NCBI GenBank assembly: GCA_040398425.1
Contig: JBBATZ010000011.1
Coordinates: forward strand, 14,798 to 78,797
DNA length: 64,000 nt
Source of the DNA: UBA7672 sp040398425
Lineage (GTDB): Bacteria; Pseudomonadota; Alphaproteobacteria; Caulobacterales; Hyphomonadaceae
Direction: 5' to 3'
Shown: piece by piece, positions 17,734 through 26,345 of the stretch
How positions within the stretch are numbered: position 1 is the stretch's first letter
Layout of the letters: every line of letters begins with the position of its first letter
Position numbers and translations under genes: made by a program
The notes under the pieces: generated by a model
Seen by the model: only the letters and a program-made list of their open reading frames with translations
Told to the model about the DNA's origin: nothing
Databases searched by the model: none

Positions 17734-18576
17734 ATGACCGCACTTGCACAATCTATGTTGCCTCCCGCCTGGACGAGCGCTGTCCTGCGCGTTGCCTCGG
17801 TCGCGCTGGTTGCGGCGATCTGGATCAGCTCGGCGATCTTTGGGGTCTACATTCTCGCCTTCTATGGCGGCGCCATTCCGGCGGGCACCTTGGCGGACTG
17901 GAACGAGACGCTGCCGCGTCTGTATGAGGCCGAGACGCCGGGCGCTTCGGCGGGCATTGGGCTGCACTTCTTTGCGGGCGCCGTGCTGTTGTTGTTCGGG
18001 CCGATCCAGCTGATCTCGCAGGTGCGGACCACGGCCCCGGCGGTGCATCGCTGGATCGGACGCATCTATGCGCTGGCGGCGTTTCTCGCAGGCGTCGGCG
18101 GGCTCACCTTCATCGCAATCAAGGGCACGGTCGGCGGCATGCCAATGACCGTCGGGTTCGCCATGTATGGCGGGCTGATGGTGATCGCTGCGGTGCAGAC
18201 CGTGCGGCATGCGATGGCGCGCAATGTTTATGTGCACCGCGCGTGGGCGGTTCGGTTGTTCGCGCTGGCGATCGGGTCGTGGCTCTATCGCATGTGCTAT
18301 GGCTTCTGGTTCCTGTTCGCGGGTCGCGATAATCCGGGACACACCAACGAATTCAGCGGTTGGTTCGACTATGTTATGGACTTCGCGTTCTTCATTCCGC
18401 CGCTGATCGTGGCGGAGATGTTCGTGCGGACGCAGCGCGGGCAGGCGACCACGTTGGGGCGCGTGGCGACGACGACGGCGATGGCGGGCGGTGCAGCATT
18501 CGTCGCGCTCGCAACGTTTTTCTTCACGCTGTATGGCTGGGGCCCGGCAATCGCGATGCGGTTTGGGGCGGCTTGA
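17734..18576 (+). CDS. DUF2306 multi-pass membrane protein
   Basis: A 280-residue integral membrane protein with about seven helices. The motif HRWIGRIYALAAFLAGVGG near residue 107 and a second histidine segment, VHRAWAVRLFALAIG near 168, match DUF2306 proteins, whose conserved histidines between helices suggest haem or metal binding in the membrane. No biochemical role is established. It begins a plus-strand pair with mmsB, 52 bases downstream. Confidence 0.82.
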   Translation: MTALAQSMLPPAWTSAVLRVASVALVAAIWISSAIFGVYILAFYGGAIPAGTLADWNETLPRLYEAETPGASAGIGLHFFAGAVLLLFGPIQLISQVRTTAPAVHRWIGRIYALAAFLAGVGGLTFIAIKGTVGGMPMTVGFAMYGGLMVIAAVQTVRHAMARNVYVHRAWAVRLFALAIGSWLYRMCYGFWFLFAGRDNPGHTNEFSGWFDYVMDFAFFIPPLIVAEMFVRTQRGQATTLGRVATTTAMAGGAAFVALATFFFTLYGWGPAIAMRFGAA

Positions 18577-18628
18577 TCGAAGCGCCATAGCGGGGCTAGG
18601 TCGGGGAAAGATCACGGAGGATCGACCC

Positions 18629-19528
18629 ATGACCCGCATCGCATTCATCGGCCTTGGCAATATGGGCGGCGGCATGGCTGCGCGGCAGGCGGTTGCCGGG
18701 CGTGAGGTTCAGGCGTTTGACCTTTCGCAGGCGGCGATCGCCAAGGTGGTGGACGCAGGGGCGAAGGGCGCGGCGTCGGTTACTGAAGCAGTTAAAGACG
18801 CGGACGTTGTCATCACGATGTTGCCGGCCGGTCCGCATGTGCGGAAGGTTTATGCCGACGACATCCTGCCGAACGCGCCGAAGTCGGGGCTGCTGATCGA
18901 CTGCTCTACCATCGATGTGGACTCGGCGCGCGCGGTGGCGATGCAGGCCAGCAGCGCCGGGTTCCGGTTTGCGGACGCGCCGGTGTCTGGCGGCACGGCG
19001 GCGGCGGATGCGGGCACGCTGGCCTTCATGGTCGGGTGCGATGAGGCCGCGTTCGCTGATGTGGAAGAGGCGTTGAAGCCGATGGCGCGGGTGGTGATCC
19101 GCGCTGGCGATCATGGCGCTGGGCAGGCGGCGAAGATCTGCAACAACATGCTGCTTGGCATTTCAATGCTCGGAACCTGCGAGGCGTTCGCGCTGGCCGA
19201 AAAGTTGGGCCTGGCGCCCGATCGTTTCTTCGAGATCGCCTCCAAATCGTCGGGCCAGTGCTGGTCGTTGAGCACTTATGCGCCGTGGCCGGGTGTGGGC
19301 CCGCAGACCGCATCCGATCGCAACTATGAAGGCGGGTTCGCCGCGAGCATGATGCTGAAGGATCTCAAGCTGGCGCAGGAGGCTGCGGCGCGGGCGGGGG
19401 CGACGACGCCGATGGGTAACGGTGCGGAGGCGCTTTACGCGCTGTTCGACCGGCTCGGCTTTGGCGGCAAGGATTTCTCCGGGGTTTTGCAGATGCTGCG
19501 CGGCGATCTCGCTCGCCTGTCGGGGTGA
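18629..19528 (+). CDS. mmsB: 3-hydroxyisobutyrate dehydrogenase
   Basis: A 299-residue beta-hydroxyacid dehydrogenase that oxidises 3-hydroxyisobutyrate to methylmalonate semialdehyde, the substrate of MmsA at 15214. The Rossmann motif IAFIGLGNMGGGMA opens the protein, the substrate motif DAPVSGGTAAADAGTL is near 118, and the catalytic lysine lies in GAGQAAKICNNM near 171. GGAGG at 18616-18620 supports the ATG at 18629 over the longer frame that overlaps the DUF2306 gene. Confidence 0.95.
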   Translation: MTRIAFIGLGNMGGGMAARQAVAGREVQAFDLSQAAIAKVVDAGAKGAASVTEAVKDADVVITMLPAGPHVRKVYADDILPNAPKSGLLIDCSTIDVDSARAVAMQASSAGFRFADAPVSGGTAAADAGTLAFMVGCDEAAFADVEEALKPMARVVIRAGDHGAGQAAKICNNMLLGISMLGTCEAFALAEKLGLAPDRFFEIASKSSGQCWSLSTYAPWPGVGPQTASDRNYEGGFAASMMLKDLKLAQEAAARAGATTPMGNGAEALYALFDRLGFGGKDFSGVLQMLRGDLARLSG

Positions 19529-19608
19529 GTGCAATTGTAATTGTCCTGTCGGTTAATGTCCGCCTTCTCCGCGTTAACCTTGTGGGAATGTGCTTCTGGC
19601 AACAGTGA

Positions 19609-19632
19609 TCTGCCGACGATCAGGTCGGCAGA
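19609..19632. promoter_or_regulatory. Hairpin/dyad in the leader of the globin sensor gene
   Basis: A perfect 9-bp inverted repeat (19609-19617 with 19624-19632, 6-base spacer) ends 16 bases before the ATG of the globin-coupled sensor. It could be an operator or an mRNA hairpin next to the ribosome site. Confidence 0.45.
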
Positions 19633-19648
19633 CATTGGGCGTTGAGAG

Positions 19649-21025
19649 ATGAGTTCTCAGGACGAGATTTCCGACAGGTTGGGCTTTTTGCAGCTCGACA
19701 AGGGGGCGACGGACGCCCTGCGAGAGATAGCGCCGCTGGTGCGAGATGCTCTGCCAGGCGTTCTCACCGAATTCTACACTCACATCAGCAGCTGGCCGCA
19801 GGTCTCGCGACTTTTCAGTGGTGAGCCCATGAGGAACATGGCGAAGAACAAGCAGATCGAGCACTGGACGATTATTCTGCGTGCCGAATTCAGCCGCGAA
19901 TACATCGATTCTGTTCGCCGCATTGGTCAGGTCCATGCACGCATTGGCCTAGAACCACGCTGGTACATCGCCGGCTACAGCTTTATCACCACGCGCGTTT
20001 CAACGCTGATCGCCACGCACTGCCATGCCAAGGTGTTCGGCAAGGACAAGCCGAACAGCAAGACCAATGCCGAATTCTCGGCAATGGTGAACCGCTACAC
20101 TGGCGCGTTCCTGCGCGCCGCCATGCTCGACATGGACTTCGCAATCTCGATCTATCTCGAAGAAGGCGAGCTGGCGAAGCAGAAAGCGGTTCAGGAAATC
20201 GCCGCCAAGTTTGAGTCGTCGATCGGAGGGATCGTGACCAGTGTCGCTTCCGCCGCCACGGAGCTCGAGCACACGGCTAAGTCGATGTCCTCCATCGCCG
20301 AAGCTACCACCAGCAAGGCGATTGTCGTTTCAGCGGCGGCCGAGCAAGCCACGACCAGCGTTGCGACGGTGTCCAACTCAACCGAAGAACTGAACCGCGC
20401 CGTGCAGGAAATTTCGCGTCAGGTAAGTCAGGCGTCCCGGATCACGGCTTCCGCTGTCGTGAAAGCGCGGAGCACAAACGAAACGATGACCCAGCTTTCA
20501 GCTGCGGCTGAAAAGATTGGCGAAGTAGTCTCACTGATTTCCGATATCGCAGGGCAGACCAATCTCCTTGCCTTGAACGCCACAATCGAAAGTGCGCGTG
20601 CGGGGGAAGCCGGTCGTGGTTTTGCCGTTGTTGCGGCGGAGGTGAAGGCCCTCGCCGGACAGACTGCAAAGGCCACCGGGGACATCTCGGCTCAGATCGC
20701 CGCCATGCAGTTGATCAGCCGGCAATCGGTTACCGCCATCACTGAGATCCAGGCGACGATCAACGAGATCGACAGCGTATCTTCCGCCATCAGCGCCGCG
20801 GTAGAAGAGCAGTCGGCGACGACCCGCGAAATCTCCCGAAGCACCGGAGAGGCCGCAACCGGAACCCGGGACGTTACCCGCAACATCGTGGACGTTCAGC
20901 GCGATGCGACCGAAACAGGCGAGGCTGCCAATCAGGTGGTCGATGCTTCCAGCGAGCTGGGTCGCCAAGCCGAGCATCTGCGCAAGCAGGTGGACAGCTT
21001 CCTCGCCACACTTCGCGCAGCCTGA
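19649..21025 (+). CDS. Globin-coupled methyl-accepting chemotaxis sensor (HemAT-like)
   Basis: A 458-residue soluble chemoreceptor. The N-terminal protoglobin domain (about 10-160) has a candidate haem-proximal His96 in QVHARIGLEPRWYIAGY. A short linker leads to an MCP signalling domain whose tip LALNATIESARAGEAGRGFA lies near 308-327, the contact site for CheA and CheW. No transmembrane helix or HAMP domain is present, so it senses a diffusible gas (oxygen, NO or CO) in the cytoplasm. It is followed by a strong terminator. No other chemotaxis genes are in the window. Confidence 0.93.
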   Translation: MSSQDEISDRLGFLQLDKGATDALREIAPLVRDALPGVLTEFYTHISSWPQVSRLFSGEPMRNMAKNKQIEHWTIILRAEFSREYIDSVRRIGQVHARIGLEPRWYIAGYSFITTRVSTLIATHCHAKVFGKDKPNSKTNAEFSAMVNRYTGAFLRAAMLDMDFAISIYLEEGELAKQKAVQEIAAKFESSIGGIVTSVASAATELEHTAKSMSSIAEATTSKAIVVSAAAEQATTSVATVSNSTEELNRAVQEISRQVSQASRITASAVVKARSTNETMTQLSAAAEKIGEVVSLISDIAGQTNLLALNATIESARAGEAGRGFAVVAAEVKALAGQTAKATGDISAQIAAMQLISRQSVTAITEIQATINEIDSVSSAISAAVEEQSATTREISRSTGEAATGTRDVTRNIVDVQRDATETGEAANQVVDASSELGRQAEHLRKQVDSFLATLRAA

Positions 21026-21058
21026 CGCTCACCAACACCGACTGACCCAACCAGATGG

Positions 21059-21098
21059 AGGGGCTCCGCGCGACGCGCCGGGCCCCTTCTGCTTTTTT
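21059..21098 (+). terminator. Rho-independent terminator of the globin sensor gene
   Basis: AGGGGC (21059-21064) pairs with GCCCCT (21082-21087) around a GC-rich inner region. TCTGC and a run of six T residues (21093-21098) follow. It lies 34 bases after the stop. Confidence 0.8.
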
Positions 21099-21305
21099 GT
21101 CAGCAAGCTGACCCGTTTTCCGGTCTGCCCGCGCTTACTGATGCAGAGGGGGCGAGTTCGCAGACGACAGCCCGGCGCCGTGGGGGAGCCAGGTTCACGT
21201 GCGAGTTCAGCCTCTCGCCATAAACGGGTGTGATTTCAATCGACTGGAGCGCGTCAGGCGCTCAGTCGCCAGAGCCACCCCCGGGCCAAGAGCTGGGAGT
21301 TCTGA

Positions 21306-22160
21306 ATGCAACAGGAAACTCCGCCGCTGGACGGGGCCCCGCCGCCCGCCGAGGTCGTACCGCCAAGGTGGCTGACCTACGTCATGTGGGCCGCAGTGGC
21401 CTTCGCCGCTCTCTGGCTTGTCTCGGTGGTGTTCATCCAGATGCGGCGTCGGGCAACCAACCAGATCGATGGCACGATGACGGCGCATGCGAATGCTGCG
21501 GTCATGGCGTTTGGCGTCTGCGACGAAGATCTGTGGCCTTATCGCGAAGAGATCGCGCGGCAAGCGCCGTCGCAGACAGCCTACAGGGATGCAACGAATT
21601 TCGAAGCGGTGCAGTATGCGCGGCTGGGATCGACGGACGAGGTGAAAGCGACGGTGAGCGGCGGCCTGCCCGTGATGTTCGCGGCCGACATCGGCATGGG
21701 CTATTTCGATGTCGCCGCGCGCACAGGGCGGATGCCGGCGATGGGGACGATCGAAGGCGGCAAGCCCTGCGCGCATGCGACGTTGCTCGTTGGGTATGAC
21801 GAGGATGAGAGAAGCTGGCTCGTGCGCAACAGCTGGGGCGAGCAATTTGGTGAGCAGGGGTATCTGCGGATTCCCTATGACCTGTTCAATCGCCATGTCT
21901 GGAATGACGACCTGTGGGTGATCGGAAAGCTTGAGGACAAGCAGGGGCTTGTGAGGCTGGAAGGCTCGGTCCAAGAGGCGCAAACGTATGTCGAGAAGCA
22001 TGGCGCGGACGACATGCGCGCGGCGCTGGCCAAGCTGGGCAAGGACATCGGCGCGGACCTGCAAAAACGCGTCGACGACTCAAAAATGTCGATTCGTGAA
22101 CGTCTGCGGAAACAGGAAGACGAGTTGGCGGCGAAGCGGAAAAAGCCCGGAGAGGCCTGA
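21306..22160 (+). CDS. Membrane-anchored papain-fold (C1-like) protein lacking the catalytic cysteine
   Basis: A 284-residue protein with a proline-rich N-terminus, one membrane helix (about 22-46), then the back half of a papain-type peptidase. GVCDEDLWPY near 75, the His motif HATLLVGYDED near 157 and the Asn motif VRNSWGEQFGEQGYLRIPY near 175 match bacterial C1 peptidases. The Gln and Cys segment (QGxCGSCWAF-like) that should precede GVCDEDLWPY is absent; the membrane helix takes its place. A TGA lies immediately before the ATG in frame, so no upstream exon-like extension exists. A charged helical tail ends it. It is probably a non-catalytic binding or regulatory protein. Confidence 0.75.
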   Translation: MQQETPPLDGAPPPAEVVPPRWLTYVMWAAVAFAALWLVSVVFIQMRRRATNQIDGTMTAHANAAVMAFGVCDEDLWPYREEIARQAPSQTAYRDATNFEAVQYARLGSTDEVKATVSGGLPVMFAADIGMGYFDVAARTGRMPAMGTIEGGKPCAHATLLVGYDEDERSWLVRNSWGEQFGEQGYLRIPYDLFNRHVWNDDLWVIGKLEDKQGLVRLEGSVQEAQTYVEKHGADDMRAALAKLGKDIGADLQKRVDDSKMSIRERLRKQEDELAAKRKKPGEA

Positions 22161-22348
22161 AAAGACTCGCAGTTATTTGCTAGAAGCGCGTGTCACAATG
22201 GTTTCTGGAAAGGCCGCTTTCGTTAACCTGTCGTTCACCGGTCTCGTGTGTATTAGCACATGAACGACGGGCGCTGCTTCTCCTGCCACCCCCGTCGTAA
22301 CAGGTGAGTGCAGCGACGATCCCCCTCCCGCTCCGCTTGCCCCGCAAA

Positions 22349-22379
22349 GGCCGCGTCTGATTCCCCCTCAGACGCGGCC
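22349..22379 (-). terminator. Terminator-like hairpin between convergent genes
   Basis: A perfect 12-bp stem (22349-22360 with 22368-22379, 7-base loop), followed on the minus strand by TTTGC, lies 31 bases after the PgsA stop. It can also stop plus-strand transcripts. Confidence 0.7.
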
Positions 22380-22409
22380 GTCGCGTTTCTGGGGGTCAGC
22401 TTTTCGCAC

Positions 22410-23084
22410 TCAGCCTTTCTTGGCGGGCCGCAGGTACTGCCAGCCGGTGTAGGCGGAGAGCGCGGCGGTGATGACGAGGAGCGCGGTCCAGATAAGTTCC
22501 ACGTTGTTAATCAAGAAAAAGCGCGAAATGGCGTCATCTTCTGTACGCGTTGGCGACGTCATGAAATGGGGTTCAACTGCCGCGCCCACAAGGAATGCTC
22601 CGACTACAAAAAGTTCTAGAGCCGTCTTTATCTTAGCCAACGATGAGACGCGTGCGCCTTCGCCATCAGGTGCGGATAGACGAACAATCGTCATCGTAAC
22701 GTCGCGTGCGACGATGACTGCAACCGCGATTGTCATGGCTGACAATGAAGACCAGACCGGAAACCGCGCCCCCCATTCCGCAAGAACGATTGCAATCAGT
22801 GGAAGCCCGACGAGAGCCTTGTCCGCGATGGGATCAATCAACCGTCCGAACTTTGAATGAGCATTGAATGCTCTTGCTATCATGCCATCGAACAAGTCGG
22901 TGAGTGCAGCGATTACGAAGAGGATCGCTGCCAGCGCGTAACTTGTATCCCGCAGATCATAAGAACTCTGCGGGAGTAGCTCTCCGAATCCATGGATGTC
23001 TCCTCCGACCCAAGCTAGCCACGCGATCACCGGCGCCAGGATAAGGCGCGTGAGCGTCAGTGCGTTCGGGATGTGTTTCAGCAA
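22410..23084 (-). CDS. pgsA: CDP-diacylglycerol--glycerol-3-phosphate 3-phosphatidyltransferase
   Basis: A 224-residue membrane enzyme that makes phosphatidylglycerol phosphate. The CDP-alcohol phosphotransferase signature D-x2-D-G-x2-A-R-x8-G-x3-D-x3-D is complete (DLFDGMIAR near 62 through GRLIDPIADK near 79), with about five membrane helices. The start is TTG at 23084, backed by a GGAGA box 8 bases upstream. Its codons are visibly more AT-rich than those of both neighbours. It is divergent from the TonB receptor gene. Confidence 0.88.
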   Translation of the reverse strand: MLKHIPNALTLTRLILAPVIAWLAWVGGDIHGFGELLPQSSYDLRDTSYALAAILFVIAALTDLFDGMIARAFNAHSKFGRLIDPIADKALVGLPLIAIVLAEWGARFPVWSSLSAMTIAVAVIVARDVTMTIVRLSAPDGEGARVSSLAKIKTALELFVVGAFLVGAAVEPHFMTSPTRTEDDAISRFFLINNVELIWTALLVITAALSAYTGWQYLRPAKKG

Positions 23085-23193
23085 ACGGGAGTCTCCGGGC
23101 GGCGGCGTCTCGTTAGCCTGAAAGGCGAGCCATGGGCAGGGCTGCCGGCAGAGAGTCCGCTTAGCCGCAGACGGAAACGGAGGGGTTGCACGT

Positions 23194-23225
23194 CGTTATA
23201 GTATATCATATCGTTACACAGTAAC
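23194..23225. promoter_or_regulatory. Candidate Zur-type operator before the TonB receptor
   Basis: An AT-rich imperfect dyad (23194-23213, CGTTATAGTATATCATATCG, 14 of 20 positions symmetric) overlaps by one base a perfect GTTAC-ACA-GTAAC palindrome (23213-23225). It ends 17 bases before the ATG. GTTATA-containing AT-rich dyads are typical of alphaproteobacterial Zur sites. The assignment is inferred. Confidence 0.45.
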
Positions 23226-23242
23226 ACGTGGAGTCCTCTCTT

Positions 23243-25273
23243 ATGCGCTTTGCCAGCCGCCTGTTCGTCAGCGTTGCCGCCGCAGCGGTTCTCGTTCCCG
23301 CCGCCTTCGCGCAGACCGCGCCTGCAACGCCGCCCGATGACGCGGCGGATAGTGGCGGCGACGTGGTCATCGTCACCGGCGTCGGACCGGCCCGGGCGAG
23401 CGACGAGCTGATCGCCAACACCACGTCGCTGGACAGTGCGGCGCTGACAGAGCGCTTGTCCGGCGGACTCGGCGATACGCTCGCGGGCCTGCCGGGCATT
23501 TCGTCGAGCGCGTTTGGGCCTGGCGCGAGCCGTCCGATCATACGTGGGTTGGGGGCAGAGCGGGTGCAAGTGCTGGCCAACGGGATCGGCGTGGTCGATG
23601 CGTCGGCGGCGAGCCCGGATCATGCGACGACCAGCGATCCGCTGGGCGCCGAACGGATCGAGATTTTGCGCGGGCCGGCCTCGCTGGCGTATGGCGGCGG
23701 CGCGACGGGCGGCGTGGTCAACGTGATCGACGGACTGATCGTCGAGAGCAAGCCGGACAGGAACTTTTCGGGATCGCTCTATGGCGCGCTGACCAGTGCG
23801 GACGAAGGCAAGCAGGTTGCGGGGCGCGTTACTGGCGTGTGGGGCGATTTCGTCGGCGTGATCAATGGCTCGCAGCTGAAGACGAGCGATGTCGACATTC
23901 CGGGCTTCGCTCTGACGGCGGGTGCGCGTGCGGATGCGGTTGCGGATGGCGTTGACCCGGCGACGTTTGCAAACGGGACGCTGCCGAACTCGGCGGTGGA
24001 TACGAAGTCGATCAGTGCGGGCCTGACCTGGGTGGGCAATGGCGCTTTCCTCGGCGGCGCAATGCGGCAGCTGGACAATGAATATGGCACGGTCGCGGAG
24101 CCGGACGTGTTCATCGAGATGAGCCAGACGCGCTATGACCTGCGCGGTGGCCTGAAGTTCAATGATGGCTGGCTGAAGTCGATCATCGCGTCCGGCTCGA
24201 AGGTTGACTACGAACACACCGAGTTCGAAGGGCCGGGCCAGCCGGGGACCGTGTTCACCAATGATGGCTGGGAGGCGCGGATCGAGGCGCAGCATGCGAC
24301 GATCGCGGGGCTTGAGGGTAGCGTTGGCGTGCAGTCGTCCGAGCACGATTTCGCGGCGATCGGCGACGAGTCGGTGATCGGGCCGACCAATTCGAAATCG
24401 ACGGGCGTGTTCATCTACGAGACGTACGACCAGGACGAGTGGGGCCTCGAAGGCGGGCTGCGGTATGACACGGCCGACGTCGACAACATTGTCGGCGGCA
24501 AGCGGTCGTTCGAGCCGTGGAATGCATCGTTCGGCACACACATGCATGTGGGCGACCACGTCTTCCTCGGCGCATCGGTTGCGAGCACGGAGCGGGCGCC
24601 GACGGACCTTGAGCTGTTCGCCAATGGTCCGCACCTCGCGACGGCGCAGTTCCTGGTCGGCGACAGTGCGATCAACACTGAGAAGGGCATCAACACCGAG
24701 CTGACGGCCCGGTGGGAAGATGATGATTTCAACGTGTCGGGATCGGTCTACCGGTTCGATTTTTCGCGCTTCAACTATCTGCGCGACACGGGCGTTGTTG
24801 ATGTGAGCACGGGCGAAGATCTGCCGGTGTTCCAGTACACGCAGGCGGGCGCGACTTTCACCGGGTTCGAGCTGCAGGCGGATGCGAAGTTGGGTACCCT
24901 GTTCGGCCTCGACTGGAAGACGGACGGCTCGGCGGACTTTGTGCGGGCCGAACTCGATGCCGGGGGCAACCTGCCGCTGATCCCGCCGATGACGGTGAAT
25001 GCCGGGATTGAAGGCGAGATGAATGGCGTGACGGGGCGCATCCAGGCGCAGTATGCGGCGAAGCAGGATGACAATGCCAGCTTCGAGCGGCCGACCGACA
25101 GCTACACGACGCTGGATGCGCGGCTAGGCTTCGACATTGCGGACGGGGTTCATCTGATACTTGAAGGCAAGAATCTCACCGATGAGGAGGTTCGCCTGCA
25201 TACCTCGCCTCTGAAGGAGATCGCGCCGATGAGTGGGCGGAATTTCCGGGTGGCTGTACGCGCGGACTTCTGA
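23243..25273 (+). CDS. TonB-dependent outer-membrane receptor, ZnuD-like
   Basis: A 676-residue outer-membrane protein: signal peptide (MRFASRLFVSVAAAAVLVPA), plug domain (about 45-170) with IRGLGAERVQVL and the motif DPLGAERIEILRGPASLAYG, then a beta-barrel ending in an aromatic-terminated strand (NFRVAVRADF). The stretch SPDHATTSDPLGAERIE is the pattern of zinc-uptake receptors of the ZnuD group. I start at the ATG at 23243, not the GTG at 23228, because GGAG is well placed for it. The AT-rich palindrome upstream would fit zinc control. Copper or another ligand remains possible. Confidence 0.85.
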   Translation: MRFASRLFVSVAAAAVLVPAAFAQTAPATPPDDAADSGGDVVIVTGVGPARASDELIANTTSLDSAALTERLSGGLGDTLAGLPGISSSAFGPGASRPIIRGLGAERVQVLANGIGVVDASAASPDHATTSDPLGAERIEILRGPASLAYGGGATGGVVNVIDGLIVESKPDRNFSGSLYGALTSADEGKQVAGRVTGVWGDFVGVINGSQLKTSDVDIPGFALTAGARADAVADGVDPATFANGTLPNSAVDTKSISAGLTWVGNGAFLGGAMRQLDNEYGTVAEPDVFIEMSQTRYDLRGGLKFNDGWLKSIIASGSKVDYEHTEFEGPGQPGTVFTNDGWEARIEAQHATIAGLEGSVGVQSSEHDFAAIGDESVIGPTNSKSTGVFIYETYDQDEWGLEGGLRYDTADVDNIVGGKRSFEPWNASFGTHMHVGDHVFLGASVASTERAPTDLELFANGPHLATAQFLVGDSAINTEKGINTELTARWEDDDFNVSGSVYRFDFSRFNYLRDTGVVDVSTGEDLPVFQYTQAGATFTGFELQADAKLGTLFGLDWKTDGSADFVRAELDAGGNLPLIPPMTVNAGIEGEMNGVTGRIQAQYAAKQDDNASFERPTDSYTTLDARLGFDIADGVHLILEGKNLTDEEVRLHTSPLKEIAPMSGRNFRVAVRADF

Positions 25274-25792
25274 GCCGCGCTCGTCCTTCGACGGACGCGC
25301 ACTGCGTGCCCTGCTCAGGATGAACGCAAACGGGGATGCGGTTACCAGATCATGGTGAGCAGCGCGGCGCAGCCGCGCGTCTGTCGAACCATGGGCGACG
25401 AGCTCGCGTTGGCTGATGCCAAAGCGGTTGCGGATGTGGTCGACATAGGCGTCGACGATCTGGTTCATGTTGCGGAAGGCATGCGCGAAGTCGCGCAGGC
25501 GTTTCTGCGTGTAGGCCCAATCTGTCGAGGGCGGGAAGACTTGAAGGGTGACGCCACGCGGATGCCAGCTGATGCGGCGGTAGGCCTTGCGCCAGAGCGC
25601 ATAGTCGAGGCGGGCTTCTGCGAGCGCGAGCGCGAGCAGCAAGGCGATGCGGTCGCGGATGCTTTGTGCCGCGGTTTTCCATGCACGGGTCATCGCGAAG
25701 ATGATCAGCGTCCAGAAGCTGAGCATGACTCCCAGAAAGGCGGGGACGTCACGCAGCAGCCACAGAGGGAAGCTCCGACGTTTCATGAGCAT
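25124..25792 (-). CDS. Hypothetical protein with one membrane helix; 3' end runs through a repeat
   Basis: A 222-residue frame. The first 150 residues look real: a basic start, a hydrophobic helix (VPAFLGVMLSFWTLIIFAMT, about 13-32), then a charged helical region. From about residue 150 the frame is encoded by the dispersed hairpin repeat at 25279-25403. It then continues antisense into the end of the TonB receptor gene, which is not believable as native coding. The original stop was probably lost when the repeat inserted. I do not recognise the family. The start could be 25792 or 25786. Confidence 0.45.
   Translation of the reverse strand: MLMKRRSFPLWLLRDVPAFLGVMLSFWTLIIFAMTRAWKTAAQSIRDRIALLLALALAEARLDYALWRKAYRRISWHPRGVTLQVFPPSTDWAYTQKRLRDFAHAFRNMNQIVDAYVDHIRNRFGISQRELVAHGSTDARLRRAAHHDLVTASPFAFILSRARSARPSKDERGSEVRAYSHPEIPPTHRRDLLQRRGMQANLLIGEILAFKYQMNPVRNVEA
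25279..25403. repeat. Large dyad-symmetric repeat, second copy
   Basis: Outer arms GCTCGTC (25279-25285) and GACGAGC (25397-25403) bracket the same ordered blocks as 14317-14437: TTCGACGG, TGCTCA-ATGA, then CATGGTGAGCAGCG and TCGAACCA. Inner sequence has drifted. A shorter related piece lies near 36545-36565. Confidence 0.65.
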
Positions 25793-25970
25793 AAGTCTAA
25801 ACCCGTCGCGAGCCCGGCCGGTTTGCGTCGTGGAGTTCCGCATATTTTTTCGGGCAAGTCGTTGAACGTGCGGCGGAAGTTTTTTGGCTATCCGCCGAAT
25901 TTTGACGTCCGCTTTCCTGAAAAATGGGATGTAACTTTCGGCGGGCAGTCTGCTGCCCTGGAGACTTTGG

Positions 25971-26345
25971 ATGACGTTGCCCAAGGCCGAGTTCAATGCG
26001 TTCTGCGCCGCGCTTCCGGGCGCGACGTTTGTCGAGCAGTGGGGTGGGGCGCAGGTGTGGAAGGTCGGCGGCAAGGTATTTGCCATCGCGTGGTTTGAGC
26101 CCGGACGGCCGCCCGAGATCACGTTCAAGGTTTCAGAGATTGGCTGGGAGGTGTTGCGCGAGGCGGCGGGGTGCCGGCCGGCACCGTACATGGCGTCGCG
26201 TGGGCTGAAGTGGATTCAGAGTTTCGAGAAGCCGGGGCTAAGCAAGACCGAATTGAAGGCGTATCTTCGTGTATCATACGGGATGGTGGCGGCAGCCCTG
26301 CCGAAACGAACTCGCAAGGCTTTGGGACTGGAGGAGGCGCGATGA
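25971..26345 (+). CDS. MmcQ/YjbR-family protein
   Basis: A 124-residue protein of the MmcQ/YjbR family (double-wing, CyaY-like fold), often annotated as DNA-binding but without a settled role. The conserved elements are the N-terminal LPGATFVEQWGG, VWKVGGKVFAI near 29, ITFKVSE near 49, and the PAPYMASRGLKWIQ region near 70. GGAG precedes the ATG. Its stop overlaps the start of the dehalogenase gene in an ATGA, so the two are translationally coupled. Confidence 0.85.
   Translation: MTLPKAEFNAFCAALPGATFVEQWGGAQVWKVGGKVFAIAWFEPGRPPEITFKVSEIGWEVLREAAGCRPAPYMASRGLKWIQSFEKPGLSKTELKAYLRVSYGMVAAALPKRTRKALGLEEAR

Noticed and set aside
23078..24634. 518-codon minus-strand frame
   Set aside because: Arginine-rich shadow of the TonB receptor; no start site or domain.
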